A stretch of DNA of 60,724 nucleotides from Actinomycetota bacterium (GTDB taxonomy: Bacteria; Actinomycetota; Actinomycetes; Propionibacteriales; Propionibacteriaceae). The position numbers and the translations under genes were made by a program. Location of the stretch: the NCBI GenBank assembly GCA_020161015.1, contig JAIUOT010000005.1, forward strand, positions 1 through 60,724, in the 5' to 3' direction. The notes under the pieces are model-generated. The model searched no databases, had not been told where the DNA came from, and saw nothing but the letters and a program-made list of their open reading frames with translations. The first letter of the stretch is position 1; each line of letters begins with the position of its first letter. Positions 36,314 through 45,393 of this stretch are shown piece after piece.

Positions 36314-37681
36314 TCAGGCGATCCGGATGAGCTTCTTGTTCACGAACTCGGTGGCGCCCAGCCGGCCCATCTCGCGGCCGAACCCGCTGCGCTTCACGCC
36401 GCCGAAGGGTAGCTCGGCCCCGTCGGCCAGCACGCAGTTGACGAACACCATCCCGGCGTCGATCTGGTTGGCCACCCGGTCGACCTGCGCGGGGTCGGTG
36501 GAGTACAGGTAGGAGCCCAGACCGAACGGGGTGTCGTTGGCCACCGCGACGGCCTCGTCCTCGTCCGCCACCTCGTAGACGAGGGCGACCGGGCCGAACA
36601 TCTCCTCGTAGAAGATGTCGCTGCCACGCGGGATGCCCGCGATGACCGTCGGGGCGAAGAACGCGCCGTCCCTCGTGCCGCCCAGCAGCAGCTGCCCCCC
36701 GGCCTCCACCGCACGGCGCACCTGGTCGGCCAGCCCCTCCGCGGCCCCGAGCGAGGAGACCGGACCGAGCTCGCAGCCGTCGCTGAACGGGTCGGTCGCC
36801 TCGACCTTCGCCATCGCCGCCACGAGCTTCTCGGTGAACGCCGGGTAGAGCTCCGAGACCACGATCGCCCGCTTGGGCGCGTTGCAGGACTGGCCGGAGT
36901 TGTCGAGCCGGCCGGCCACCAGGTCGGCGACCACCGCGTCCAGGTCGTCGGTTGACAGCACGATGAACGGGTCGGTGCCACCCAGCTCGAGCACGACCTT
37001 CTTCAGGTGCCGGCTCGCCTGCTCGGCCACCGCGATGCCCGCCCGCTCCGAACCGGTCAGCGAGACGCCCTGGACCCGGGGGTCGGCGATCACGCCGGCG
37101 ATCTGGTCGGTGCCGGCGAAGATCATCTCGAACGCGCCCTCGGGGGCCCCGGCGTCGGCGTAGATCTTCGCGATCAGCTCACCGGTCTGAGGGCACTGGG
37201 ACGCCGGCTTGAGCAGCACGCTGTTGCCGATCGCCAGGTTGGGACCGGCGAACCGGGCCACCTGGTAGAAGGGGAAGTTCCACGGCATCACGCCGAGGAT
37301 GACCCCCAGCGGCGCGTTTCGGATGACGGCGGAACCGGTGCCGGCACGCAGCCCGATCGGCTGGTCGGCCAGCTCCTCCGGCGCGATCTCCGCGTGGTAG
37401 CGGTAGATGTCGGCGGCGAAGTCCACCTCGCCGTAGGCCTGTGCCAGCGGCTTGCCCATCTCCTTCACCAGCGCGGCGGCGAGCTCGTCGCGGCGCTCGG
37501 CGTGCAGGTCGCCGATCCGGCGCACCAGCTCGGCCCGCTCGGCGATGGTGCTGCTGCGACCCCAGCCGCGGGTGGCAGCGTTCGCCCTGCCGATGGCCTC
37601 GGCGAGGTCCGCGTCGCTGATCTGCGGGTACTCGGCCAGTACCTCGGACGTGGCCGGGTTGGTCACTGCGTACTTGCTCAT
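36314..37681 (-). CDS. Succinate-semialdehyde-type NAD(P) aldehyde dehydrogenase
   Basis: A 455-residue aldehyde dehydrogenase. GVMPWNFPFYQVAR, the cofactor-loop GVSLTGSERAG, catalytic Glu in LELGGTDPFIVL (about residue 230), catalytic Cys in NSGQSCNAPKRAI (about 264), and PFGGVKRSGFGREMG are all intact. It is closest to the GabD/Sad succinate-semialdehyde dehydrogenase group. ATG 37681 was preferred to the adjacent ATG 37684 because GGAGG lies four bases away; both overlap the aminotransferase stop. It is the last gene of the amine-catabolism operon. Confidence 0.88.
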   Translation of the reverse strand: MSKYAVTNPATSEVLAEYPQISDADLAEAIGRANAATRGWGRSSTIAERAELVRRIGDLHAERRDELAAALVKEMGKPLAQAYGEVDFAADIYRYHAEIAPEELADQPIGLRAGTGSAVIRNAPLGVILGVMPWNFPFYQVARFAGPNLAIGNSVLLKPASQCPQTGELIAKIYADAGAPEGAFEMIFAGTDQIAGVIADPRVQGVSLTGSERAGIAVAEQASRHLKKVVLELGGTDPFIVLSTDDLDAVVADLVAGRLDNSGQSCNAPKRAIVVSELYPAFTEKLVAAMAKVEATDPFSDGCELGPVSSLGAAEGLADQVRRAVEAGGQLLLGGTRDGAFFAPTVIAGIPRGSDIFYEEMFGPVALVYEVADEDEAVAVANDTPFGLGSYLYSTDPAQVDRVANQIDAGMVFVNCVLADGAELPFGGVKRSGFGREMGRLGATEFVNKKLIRIA

Positions 37682-39078
37682 CATGCCTCCATCGCTTGGT
37701 CGGTGAGTGTGAGTGCTTCGTCGATCACGTCGAGGCCGCGGGTCAGCTCTGCCTCGGTGATCACCAGGGGCGGCGCGACGTGCGTCCGGTTGTAGTGGAT
37801 GAACGGCCACACCCCGCCGGCCTTGCAGGCCGCGGCGAAGGCCGCCATCGGCGCGTTCTGCGCCGGGGTCGGGTTGAACGGCACCAGCGGCTCCCGGGTG
37901 CCGGTGTCGCGGACCAGTTCGACGGCCCAGAACAGGCCGCGTCCCCGCACGTCCCCGACGGACGGGTGGGTGTCCAGCCACCCCCGCAGGCGCGGCTCCA
38001 CGACGCGGTCGGACAGGTCCCGCACGCGCTCGAGGATCCCGTCGCGACGGAACACCTCGAACGTGGTGACGCCGAGCGCGCAGGCCAGCGGGTGGCCGGA
38101 GTAGGTGAGGCCGCCGTAGAACACCCTGTCGGTGAAGGCGTCGGCGATCGCCTCCGAGATCACCACGCCGCCCAGCGGCACGTACCCGGAGTTCACGCCC
38201 TTCGCGAAGGTGATCAGGTCCGGCCGGGTGTCGAAGCCCTGGAAGCCGAACCACTCGCCGGTGCGGCCGAAGCCGGCCATCACCTCGTCGGCGATGTAGA
38301 CGATGCCGTAGCGGTCGCAGAGCTCCCTCACCCCGGCCAGGTACCCCGGCGGCGGCACCAGGATGCCGTTGGTGCCGACGATCGTCTCCAGGATGATCGC
38401 CGCGATCGTGGCCGCACCCTCAAGGACGATCACCGACTCCAGGTGCTCCAGCGCGCGGGCGGTCTCCTCCTCCGGGCTGGAGGAGTGGAAGGGCGAGCGG
38501 TACGGGTAGGGCCCGAAGAAGTGGACGACGCCGCCGGCCGCGGCCTCGTTGGCCCAGCGGCGCGGGTCGCCGGTCAGCCCGATCGGGGTCCCGACCCCCC
38601 CGTGGTAGCTGCGGTAGGTCGACAGCACCTTGTTGCGGCCGGTCGAGTGCCGCGCCAGCCGGACGGCGTACTCGTTCGCGTCCGCGCCGCCGTTGGTGAA
38701 GAACACCTTGGTGAACGGCTCGCCGGCCACCTCGACGATCAGCCGCGCCAGCTCCGAGCGCACGTCGTTGGCCATGCCGGGCTGGATGGTGACCAGCCGG
38801 TCGGCCTGCCGGTGCAGGGACGCGACCAGGTCGGGGTGCTGGTGGCCGAGGTTCAGGTTCACCAGCTGCGACCCGAAGTCGAGGTAGCTGCGCCCGGTGT
38901 AGTCCCAGAAGGTCGCCCCCTGCCCGCCGGCGACCGGGAGCGGGTCGATCGCGCCCTGCGCACTCCAGGAGTGGAAGACGTGGCCACGGTCGTTCGCCCG
39001 TACCACCGCCTCGGCCTCGGGATCGGGCAGCGGCCTCACGGCGTTGTCCAGGCCGACGTAGCTCGGCTGCTCACTCAT
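37681..39078 (-). CDS. Class III PLP aminotransferase
   Basis: A 465-residue omega-aminotransferase. It shows HVFHSWSAQGAIDPLPVAGG (an N-terminal region typical of the aspartate-aminotransferase-family/beta-alanine-pyruvate group), VFFTNGGADANEYAVRLAR, IADEVMAGFGRTGEWFGF, and the PLP Lys in ITFAKGVNSGYVPLGG (about residue 291). It would convert an omega-amino acid or diamine to a semialdehyde for the downstream dehydrogenase. ATG 39078 has AGAGGGGTGAG upstream; the in-frame GTG 39087 would lie inside that site. Confidence 0.88.
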   Translation of the reverse strand: MSEQPSYVGLDNAVRPLPDPEAEAVVRANDRGHVFHSWSAQGAIDPLPVAGGQGATFWDYTGRSYLDFGSQLVNLNLGHQHPDLVASLHRQADRLVTIQPGMANDVRSELARLIVEVAGEPFTKVFFTNGGADANEYAVRLARHSTGRNKVLSTYRSYHGGVGTPIGLTGDPRRWANEAAAGGVVHFFGPYPYRSPFHSSSPEEETARALEHLESVIVLEGAATIAAIILETIVGTNGILVPPPGYLAGVRELCDRYGIVYIADEVMAGFGRTGEWFGFQGFDTRPDLITFAKGVNSGYVPLGGVVISEAIADAFTDRVFYGGLTYSGHPLACALGVTTFEVFRRDGILERVRDLSDRVVEPRLRGWLDTHPSVGDVRGRGLFWAVELVRDTGTREPLVPFNPTPAQNAPMAAFAAACKAGGVWPFIHYNRTHVAPPLVITEAELTRGLDVIDEALTLTDQAMEA

Positions 39079-39092
39079 CCGGCTCACCCCTC

Positions 39093-40580
39093 TCAGTGGT
39101 TGCTCGGGAAGCCCAGGTCGACCTGCGACTCGCTCGGCTCCGGCCAGCGCGACGTGACGACCTTGCTGCGGGTGTAGAAGTGCACGGACTCGGGGCCGTA
39201 GATGTGCGCGTCGCCGAACAGCGAATCACGCCAGCCGCCGAAGGAGAAGGCCCCCACCGGCACGGGGATCGGCACGTTCACCCCCACCATGCCCACCTCG
39301 ATGTCGACCTCGAACTGTCGCGCGGTGCCGCCGTCGCGGGTGAAGATCGCTGTGCCGTTGGCGTAGCGGTTGGCGTTGACCAGCGCGACGGCCTCGGCGT
39401 AGCTGCCCACGCGCGCCACCGACAGCACCGGCCCGAAGATCTCCTCGTCGTACACCCGCATGCCGGGGCGCACCTTGTCGACCAGGCTCACGCCGAGGAA
39501 GAAGCCGTCGCCGGCGAACTCCTGCGCTGTGCCGTCGATCACCACGTCCGCCCCCTCGGCCGCGGCGCCGGTGACGTAGGACGCCACCTTCGCCCGGTGC
39601 TCTGCCGTGATCAGCGGGCCCATCTCGCTGGCGGGGTCCGTGCCGTCACCGATCCGGAGCCGGGCGACCCGCTCGGCGATCCGCGGCAGCAGGGCATCGG
39701 CCGTCGCGTCCCCGACCGGCACCAGGACGGAGATGGCCATGCAGCGCTCGCCGGCCGCACCGTAGGACGCGGAGACCACCGCGTCCGCGGCGGCGTCGAG
39801 GTCGGCGTCCGGCATCACGATCATGTGGTTCTTCGCCCCGCCGAGCGCCTGCACGCGCTTGCCGTTGGCGGTGGCACGGGAGTAGATCGAGCGGGCGATC
39901 GGGGTCGAGCCGACGAAGCTGACGGCCCGCACCTCCGGCGCGTCGAGCAGGGTGGTGACCGCCTCGGCGTCGCCGTGCACGACGTTGAGGACGCCGTCGG
40001 GCAGGCCGGCCTCGGCGAACAGGCGGGCGAGGAACACCGACGCGGACGGGTCCTTCTCGCTCGGCTTGAGCACGACGGTGTTCCCGCAGGCGATCGCGGA
40101 GGCCGTCATCCACAGCGGCACCATGATCGGGAAGTTGAACGGCGTGATCGCCGCCACGACCCCCACCGGCTGCTTCACCGAGTGGACGTCGACCCCCCGG
40201 GACACCTGCTCGGAGTACTCGCCCTTGAGCAGGTGGACCAGGCCCGCGGCGAACTCGACGTTCTCGATCCCCCGGCTGATCTCACCCAGCGCGTCGGAGA
40301 ACACCTTGCCGTGCTCTGTCGTGATGATCGCGGCCAGCTCCTTCGACCGCTCCACCAGCAGCTGGCGCAGGCGGAAGAAGACGTCGGCGCGCTTGATCAG
40401 CCCGGTCTCGCGCCAGCCGGGCAGTGCGGCGGACGCGGCCGCGATCGCCTCGCCCACGCGGGCGGCGTCCGCGAAGCCCACCGAGGCGATGCGTTCGCCG
40501 GTGGCCGGGTTGAAGACGGGCCCGCTGCGGAGGTCTCCGGTGACCTCCCTGCCGGCGATGATGTGGGGCACAACGGTCAT
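39093..40580 (-). CDS. mmsA: CoA-acylating methylmalonate-semialdehyde dehydrogenase type
   Basis: A 495-residue aldehyde dehydrogenase of the MmsA class, which yields propionyl-CoA or acetyl-CoA from methylmalonate or malonate semialdehyde. NFPIMVPLWM, VSFVGSTPIARSIY, ALGGAKNHMIVMPDAD (Asn in place of the usual Glu, as in CoA-dependent members) and Cys in GAAGERCMAISV (about residue 279) are present. Position 14 bases before the aminotransferase supports use of a beta-amino-acid-derived semialdehyde such as malonate semialdehyde from beta-alanine. Confidence 0.9.
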   Translation of the reverse strand: MTVVPHIIAGREVTGDLRSGPVFNPATGERIASVGFADAARVGEAIAAASAALPGWRETGLIKRADVFFRLRQLLVERSKELAAIITTEHGKVFSDALGEISRGIENVEFAAGLVHLLKGEYSEQVSRGVDVHSVKQPVGVVAAITPFNFPIMVPLWMTASAIACGNTVVLKPSEKDPSASVFLARLFAEAGLPDGVLNVVHGDAEAVTTLLDAPEVRAVSFVGSTPIARSIYSRATANGKRVQALGGAKNHMIVMPDADLDAAADAVVSASYGAAGERCMAISVLVPVGDATADALLPRIAERVARLRIGDGTDPASEMGPLITAEHRAKVASYVTGAAAEGADVVIDGTAQEFAGDGFFLGVSLVDKVRPGMRVYDEEIFGPVLSVARVGSYAEAVALVNANRYANGTAIFTRDGGTARQFEVDIEVGMVGVNVPIPVPVGAFSFGGWRDSLFGDAHIYGPESVHFYTRSKVVTSRWPEPSESQVDLGFPSNH

Positions 40581-40662
40581 GCGGACGGATCCTCTCTGGG
40601 GGTCACGGCGTGGCTGTGGATGGTCGGTGTCGCCGGGGTCGGCGGCCAGGGGTCGGGGGCGC

Positions 40663-42063
40663 TCACGAGTCGAACCCCAGCCCGGCGGCATCGAGGGCGC
40701 GCAGCAGCGCGTTGCGGCGTCCCTCGTTGTGGTCGGCGCGGTCCAGCGACCACCGCGTCGCGGCGATGCCGGCGGCGGCGATCGGATCCGGCGGAAAGGG
40801 CAGGGGCCGACGCCGGACCATGGCCAGGGCCGTCCGCTCGGTCTCGGCGCCGGCCAGCAGGTCGAGCATCACGTCGGCGGCGAACCGGGTGGCGCCCACA
40901 CCGAGCCCGGTGAAGCCGGACGCGTAGGCGATCCGGCCGCGGGACGCCGTCCCGTAGAACGCGCAGAACTGGGTGGAGGTGTCGATCGCGCCGGCCCAGC
41001 GGTGGCTGATCCGGACGCCTTCCAGCTGCGGGAAGGTCGTCAGCAGGTGGCCCGCGAGGCGGGAGAACGTCGCCGGGCGCTCCTCGTACTCGGGCCGGAC
41101 GCGGCCCCCGGCGTGGTAGACCGCGTCGTAGCCGCCGAAGAGGACCCGGTTGTCCGCGGTGAGCCGGTAGTAGTGGAACTGGTTGGCGAGGTCGGCCACG
41201 CCCTGCCTGTTCCGCCAGCCGATCCCGGACAGCCGGGCGTCGTCCAGCGGCTCGGTGACCAGCACGTAGTCGTACACCGGGACCGTCATCAGCCGGTTGC
41301 GCTTCAGCAGCGGCGGGAACACGTTGGTGGCCAGCGCGACCCGGCCGGCCCGCACCCAGCCGCGCGCGGTGCGCACCACCGGCCGGTCGCCCCGCTCGAT
41401 TCCGGTCACCGCGGAGTGCTCGTACAACTCGACGCCGAGATCCTCGGCGACCCGGGCCAGCTCGCGCGCCATCCGGCCGGGGTGCAGCAGCGCGCACCCG
41501 CGGCGGTCCCACGACCCGGCCAGGTAGGTCGGCGAGTCGATCTCCGCGCGCACCGACGCCTGGTCGAGGAAACTGTCGTCCCCGGCGAGCCACGCCACCT
41601 GGTGGGGCTCGACCGCCACCGACAGCTGCCCGGTGCGCTCGAACTCCACCTGCATGTCGTAGCGGCGCACGGTGTCCTCGATGCCGTCGAGGTTCTCCTC
41701 ACCGAGCCGTTCGAGGACGTCGAACTCCTCGGGCCAGCGCCGCCGTCCGTTCTCCTCGCCGTGGGTCAGGCTGGCCTCGCAGAAGCCACCGTTGCGGCCG
41801 GAGGCGGCCCAGCCGATCTCGTGCGCCTCGAGCAGCACCACCTTCAGGCCGGGGTCGCGCTCCTTGGCACGCACCGCCGTCCACAACCCCGCGTAGCCGC
41901 CGCCGACGACCACCAGGTCCGCCGCGTGCCCGCCGACCAGCGCCGGGCGCTCGGGCCGGTCGAGCCCGTCCAGCCAGAACACGGCCGGACGGCTGTCGCG
42001 CAGCGCCTCAGCGACGGCCCCCGCCGTCGGGCGCCCGCGCTCGAATGCAGTCGAGTGCTGCAT
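40663..42063 (-). CDS. FAD-dependent amine oxidase/oxidoreductase (DAO family)
   Basis: A 466-residue flavoprotein with the dinucleotide fold VVGGGYAGLWTAV (52-64), EAHEIGWAASGRNGGF, and C-terminal FAD contacts in GRIAYASGFTGLGVGATR. It belongs to the DAO family near gamma-glutamylputrescine oxidase (PuuB), so a polyamine or secondary-amine substrate is likely, though no gamma-glutamylputrescine synthetase is in view. It is the first gene of the operon with mmsA, aminotransferase and SSADH. AAAGGTGGG precedes the ATG and TAGCGT lies further upstream. Confidence 0.85.
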   Translation of the reverse strand: MQHSTAFERGRPTAGAVAEALRDSRPAVFWLDGLDRPERPALVGGHAADLVVVGGGYAGLWTAVRAKERDPGLKVVLLEAHEIGWAASGRNGGFCEASLTHGEENGRRRWPEEFDVLERLGEENLDGIEDTVRRYDMQVEFERTGQLSVAVEPHQVAWLAGDDSFLDQASVRAEIDSPTYLAGSWDRRGCALLHPGRMARELARVAEDLGVELYEHSAVTGIERGDRPVVRTARGWVRAGRVALATNVFPPLLKRNRLMTVPVYDYVLVTEPLDDARLSGIGWRNRQGVADLANQFHYYRLTADNRVLFGGYDAVYHAGGRVRPEYEERPATFSRLAGHLLTTFPQLEGVRISHRWAGAIDTSTQFCAFYGTASRGRIAYASGFTGLGVGATRFAADVMLDLLAGAETERTALAMVRRRPLPFPPDPIAAAGIAATRWSLDRADHNEGRRNALLRALDAAGLGFDS

Positions 42064-42105
42064 TCACCCACCTTTCCTGGGTCACGTTCCGGCCTGACGG
42101 CCCTC

Positions 42106-42111
42106 ACGCTA
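42106..42111 (-). promoter_or_regulatory. -10 box of the amine-catabolism operon
   Basis: TAGCGT on the minus strand about 43 bases before the ATG at 42063. Confidence 0.4.
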
Positions 42112-42255
42112 CCGCCCCCGTGAGTCAGCCAGATTACGGAATACGCACTACAGAGCACAACCGGCCCACGAATATCGCTGGCCGCGGCCCGCCGCACCAA
42201 AGGATTCCTCCGCCACCCCCCGCCCCGCCCCCTACGCCACGCCCCCGCCCTCAAC

Positions 42256-42307
42256 CCGCAAGGTGGACCCACACCGCCGACGTCGGCGGTCTGGGTCCAT
42301 CTTGCGG
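42256..42307. repeat. Long palindromic repeat, copy 1
   Basis: A 52-bp near-perfect palindrome: CCGCAAG, TGGACCCA, ACCGCCGA and their complements in mirror order with single-base mismatches between blocks and a CG centre. No gene overlaps it. The whole 42112-42528 gap has no convincing ORF. Confidence 0.85.
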
Positions 42308-42434
42308 CGGTTGGTGAGGGTGGCGACGGCATAAGGCGAACGCGCGGGCAGGCGAGCGGCGGCGCGGGCTCGGCAGCACGATGCCGCGGCCAGGAGCCCG
42401 GAAGGACGGGCGACTCCCCCACCCCGACACGCAC

Positions 42435-42474
42435 AGTGGACCCACACCGCCGAGGTCGGCGGTGTGGGTCCACT
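42435..42474. repeat. Long palindromic repeat, copy 2
   Basis: A perfect 19-bp stem (AGTGGACCCACACCGCCGA and complement) with a GG loop. It shares its core with copy 1, about 180 bp away, and the downstream flanks are also alike (CTTGCGGCGGTTGGTGAGG against CTTTGGGGCCGTTGGGAGG). The spacing to the phosphoribosyltransferase stop would also allow it to act as a terminator. Confidence 0.85.
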
Positions 42475-42528
42475 TTGGGGCCGTTGGGAGGTGGCGGGGC
42501 GGAGGGTTGGGGCGAGGCGAGGGGGTGC

Positions 42529-43020
42529 TCAGTTGTCGGTGGAGTGGCCGACCAGGGGCGGCTCGCTCGACCACGGGAAGGAGATCCACTCCGCGGTGCG
42601 CTTCCAGACGTAGTCGCACTTCACGACCGACTGGGGCTTCTCGTAGAGCACGGCGGTGCGGGTCTCCGACACGTGGGCCTCGCAGAAGTCACGCACCATC
42701 CGCAGCGTCTCCCCGGTGTCGGCGACGTCGTCGACGATCAGCACCTTCTTGGCGGAGAGGTCCACCGCTGCCGGCACGGGGGGCAACAGCACCGGGAGCG
42801 GCAGCCGGGTGTCGACGCCGGTGTAGAACTCGACGTTGATGATGTGCAGGTTCTTGATGCCCATCGCGTAGCTGAGCGTGCCGGCGGGGATCATCCCGCC
42901 ACGCGTGATGGACATGATCAGGTCGGGCTCGAAGCCGGAGTCGACGACCTGCTGGGCGAGCTGCCGGGCCGCCTTCCCGAAGGTTTCCCAGGTGAGTACT
43001 TCGCGGACCGGTTCGCTCAT
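42529..43020 (-). CDS. Purine-type phosphoribosyltransferase
   Basis: A 163-residue type I phosphoribosyltransferase. DLIMSITRGGMIPAGTLSYA carries the pyrophosphate loop and VLIVDDVADTGETL the PRPP loop; PQSVVKCDYVWKRTAEWISFPW is a purine-binding hood like that of bacterial xanthine (Gpt-type) enzymes. It probably salvages xanthine, guanine or hypoxanthine. The ATG at 43020 is divergent from acylphosphatase with a 64-base gap. Confidence 0.85.
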   Translation of the reverse strand: MSEPVREVLTWETFGKAARQLAQQVVDSGFEPDLIMSITRGGMIPAGTLSYAMGIKNLHIINVEFYTGVDTRLPLPVLLPPVPAAVDLSAKKVLIVDDVADTGETLRMVRDFCEAHVSETRTAVLYEKPQSVVKCDYVWKRTAEWISFPWSSEPPLVGHSTDN

Positions 43021-43084
43021 GCGCACATCCTTCCAGAACCACCGGCCCGTCGCGGAACCGCTCACGAACGGGTTGAATGGGCCT

Positions 43085-43366
43085 GTGCTCGCCGTCGTGA
43101 TCACCGTCCGCGGACGGGTCCAGGGTGTGGGCTTCCGCTGGTGGGCGTCCAGCGAGGCCCGCTACCTCGGGCTGTCCGGGTACGCCCAGAACCTCGACGA
43201 CGGCTCGGTCGAGATCCGCGCCCAGGGCGAGGACGAGGCGGTCGGCCGGATGATCCGGCTCGTCGTCGAGAACCCGTCCACGACCGCCAGGCCCGGGTGG
43301 GTGGACGACTACGACATCGCGTGGGTGGACGTCGTGCCCGGGGCCCGGGCCTTCGGCTACCGCTAG
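43085..43366 (+). CDS. Acylphosphatase
   Basis: A 93-residue enzyme that hydrolyses acyl phosphates. The signature VRGRVQGVGFRWW holds the catalytic Arg, and LGLSGYAQNLDDGSVEIRAQG the catalytic Asn. The family is usually about 90-100 residues. GTG 43085 is the best start; a TTG twelve bases earlier is possible. Its TAG stop lies in a CTAG that also contains the stop of the opposing YdcF-like gene. Confidence 0.92.
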   Translation: MLAVVITVRGRVQGVGFRWWASSEARYLGLSGYAQNLDDGSVEIRAQGEDEAVGRMIRLVVENPSTTARPGWVDDYDIAWVDVVPGARAFGYR

Positions 43367-44406
43367 CCGAGGACCCGCTGGACCAGGGCCCCGCCGGCCA
43401 CCACCACCAGGGGCAGCGAGACCAGCCCGAGCAGCACGACGTTCAGCCAGAGGTTGTCGCGCAGCACGGCGATGAACTCCCGGATGACCGCGGCCGGCCA
43501 GTAGTAGCGGGCGCTCGGGGCGCCCACCGTGTAGCCGGCGAGCCCGTGCCGGCGCATCAGCAGCGCGGCGCGGAAGGCGTGGAAGTCGCTGGTCACCACC
43601 GCGATCGGCCCGCTCACCCCGTGCCCGGCCAGCAGGACCGCGGTCATCGACAGGTTCTCGTCCGTGTTCCGGGACTGGTCCTCCACGAGGATCCGTGCCG
43701 CGGGGACGCCCTCGGCGACCAGGAACCCGGCCATCGCCTCGGCCTCGGCGACCGGCTCGTCCGGCCCGCGCCCACCGGAGGTGACCAGCACCACCGGCAG
43801 CCCGGCGCCGTCCATGCGGTCGAACACCTGGCGTCCCCTGCGCAGCCGTGAGGCCAGCAGCGGAGGGACGCGTCCCTCGATCAGGCCCGAGCCCAGCACC
43901 ACCACGGCGGACACCGGCCCGCCGCAGCGCGCCATCCAGGCCGGGTAGATGCTGCCGTAGAGCAGGAAGGCGGTGAAGGCGAAGCCCAGGTAGCCGGCGG
44001 GCAGGGCGAGCAGGAGCACCCACGGGACCAGCCGGGTGTTGGCGGTCGCGACCATGACCACACCGAGGCCGACGTAGGCCAGCAGCACCAGGCCGAGCCC
44101 GAGGCCCAGCACCCGGGACAATCCGAGGCCCTCCTTGCGCACCATGGTGACGCCGCTCGCCACCAGGAAGCCCGCGAAACCGACGACGGTCGCCAGCGCG
44201 CCCGCCAGCAGCGCGAGGACGAGCCACATCCCGGCGTCGTTCGTCCACCCGGACAGCGCACCCACCAGGGCACCGGTCAGGACGACACCGCCCCACAGCA
44301 GTACGCCGAACAGGTAGAGCGCGGTGCGCATCTTGCGGGGGTCGTGGCGGATGCTGAGCGCCAGCACGAGCAGCGGCAGCAGCTCGCTGGCGATCGCCGT
44401 CGTCAC
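43363..44406 (-). CDS. YdcF/ElyC-like (DUF218) membrane protein
   Basis: A 347-residue protein. Five or so helices occupy residues 5-165, followed by the DUF218 domain: AVVVLGSGLIEGRVPPLLASRL, VVLVTSGGRGPDEPVAEAEAM, ILVEDQSRNTDENL and VVTSDFHAFRAALLMRRHG. One more helix closes the protein. Some relatives affect envelope polymer recycling; function here is unknown. GTG 44406 starts three bases after the small membrane protein stop, in operon with the sortase. Confidence 0.87.
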   Translation of the reverse strand: MTTAIASELLPLLVLALSIRHDPRKMRTALYLFGVLLWGGVVLTGALVGALSGWTNDAGMWLVLALLAGALATVVGFAGFLVASGVTMVRKEGLGLSRVLGLGLGLVLLAYVGLGVVMVATANTRLVPWVLLLALPAGYLGFAFTAFLLYGSIYPAWMARCGGPVSAVVVLGSGLIEGRVPPLLASRLRRGRQVFDRMDGAGLPVVLVTSGGRGPDEPVAEAEAMAGFLVAEGVPAARILVEDQSRNTDENLSMTAVLLAGHGVSGPIAVVTSDFHAFRAALLMRRHGLAGYTVGAPSARYYWPAAVIREFIAVLRDNLWLNVVLLGLVSLPLVVVAGGALVQRVLG

Positions 44407-44409
44407 GGG

Positions 44410-44574
44410 CTACTCGCCCACGGTGGTGTCGTTGAAGGGCATGTACGGCGCGACCAGCGGGAAGACCCAGGTGAACAGGACGGCCACCACGGCGAGCAGC
44501 AGGATCGCCGCCTGCACCACCTTCAACGCCCGCGGCCCCGGCAGGAGCCGCCACAGCAGACCGTAGAACGACAT
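44410..44574 (-). CDS. Small single-pass membrane protein in the sortase operon
   Basis: A 54-residue protein with a basic start (LLWRLLPGPRALK), one helix (VVQAAILLLAVVAVLFTWVFPLV, about 19-41) and a short outer tail. The ATG overlaps the sortase stop by one base (TGATG). Similar short proteins beside actinobacterial class E sortases are common, but no role is assigned. Confidence 0.75.
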   Translation of the reverse strand: MSFYGLLWRLLPGPRALKVVQAAILLLAVVAVLFTWVFPLVAPYMPFNDTTVGE

Positions 44575-45245
44575 CAGCCCGCCACCTCCCAGACGTCGGC
44601 GGGCACGCCCTGGGCGTGCGGGTACGACGCGTCCAGCTCCGCGTGCACCACGAAGCGCTCGCGGGCGCTGAACTCGGGGTGACAACTCGTCATGGTCAAG
44701 ACGGCGGTCCCGGGCTCCGCGTCCGGCTCGTCGGGCACCGGCAGTAGCACCGACACCTGGGTGGGCGGCACGATCTGGTGCCCGCTCACCCGGTACACGA
44801 ACCAGGTGTCCCTGGTCTCGACCAGCACGACGTCACCCTTCCTCAGTTCGGCGATCCGGTTGAACGGCTTGCCGTAGGTGGTGCGGTGGCCGGCCATCGC
44901 GAAGTTGCCCACCTCGCCGGGCAGCGCGGTGCCGGTGTAGTGGCCGATGCCCCGCGCCAGGACGTCGCTGGTCGTGCCCTCGTAGAGCGGACGCGCGAAC
45001 TTCTCGCCGAACCGGGGGATGCGGACGATCGCGAACGCGTCGCCGGGCATCGCCTTGTCGGGGTGCACCCATGCCGAGGACGGGTCGTCGAACTCCTGCT
45101 GCATCGTCGCGACGACCTGCGCGGAGTCGGCGTCGGAGACCACGTCGGTCCACCACAGCTGCCAGCCGACGAACAGCAGCAGCACCACGCCGAGCGTGAC
45201 CAGCGCCTCGCCGAGCAGGCCGGCGACACCGCGGACGATCCGCAT
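44574..45245 (-). CDS. Class E sortase
   Basis: A membrane-anchored transpeptidase of 223 residues that attaches or assembles surface proteins. It has an N-terminal helix (LLGEALVTLGVVLLLFVGWQ), catalytic His120 in MAGHRTTYGKPF, Cys188 in LTMTSCHPEF and Arg197 in SARERFVVHA. Class E enzymes generally recognise LAXTG-type signals in actinobacteria; no protein in this window shows a clear sorting signal. GGAGGTGGC precedes the ATG. It is divergent from the two-component genes. Confidence 0.93.
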   Translation of the reverse strand: MRIVRGVAGLLGEALVTLGVVLLLFVGWQLWWTDVVSDADSAQVVATMQQEFDDPSSAWVHPDKAMPGDAFAIVRIPRFGEKFARPLYEGTTSDVLARGIGHYTGTALPGEVGNFAMAGHRTTYGKPFNRIAELRKGDVVLVETRDTWFVYRVSGHQIVPPTQVSVLLPVPDEPDAEPGTAVLTMTSCHPEFSARERFVVHAELDASYPHAQGVPADVWEVAG

Positions 45246-45393
45246 GCCACCTCCTGCCGCCGGCCGGCCGGGCGCCGGGCGCCGCCAAGGCTACTCCGGG
45301 CCGCGCAGCGGGGCCGTCCGGTTGGTGACCGCTCATAGCATCCACACAGGAAACTGCCAGCGGACGCCCACCCGGCACTGAGAAAGTGGAGCC

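Noticed and set aside
41844-42619. Several Arg/Pro-rich frames over the palindromic repeats
   Set aside because: They read through the palindromes on both strands with near-identical peptides, as expected from symmetric DNA rather than genes.
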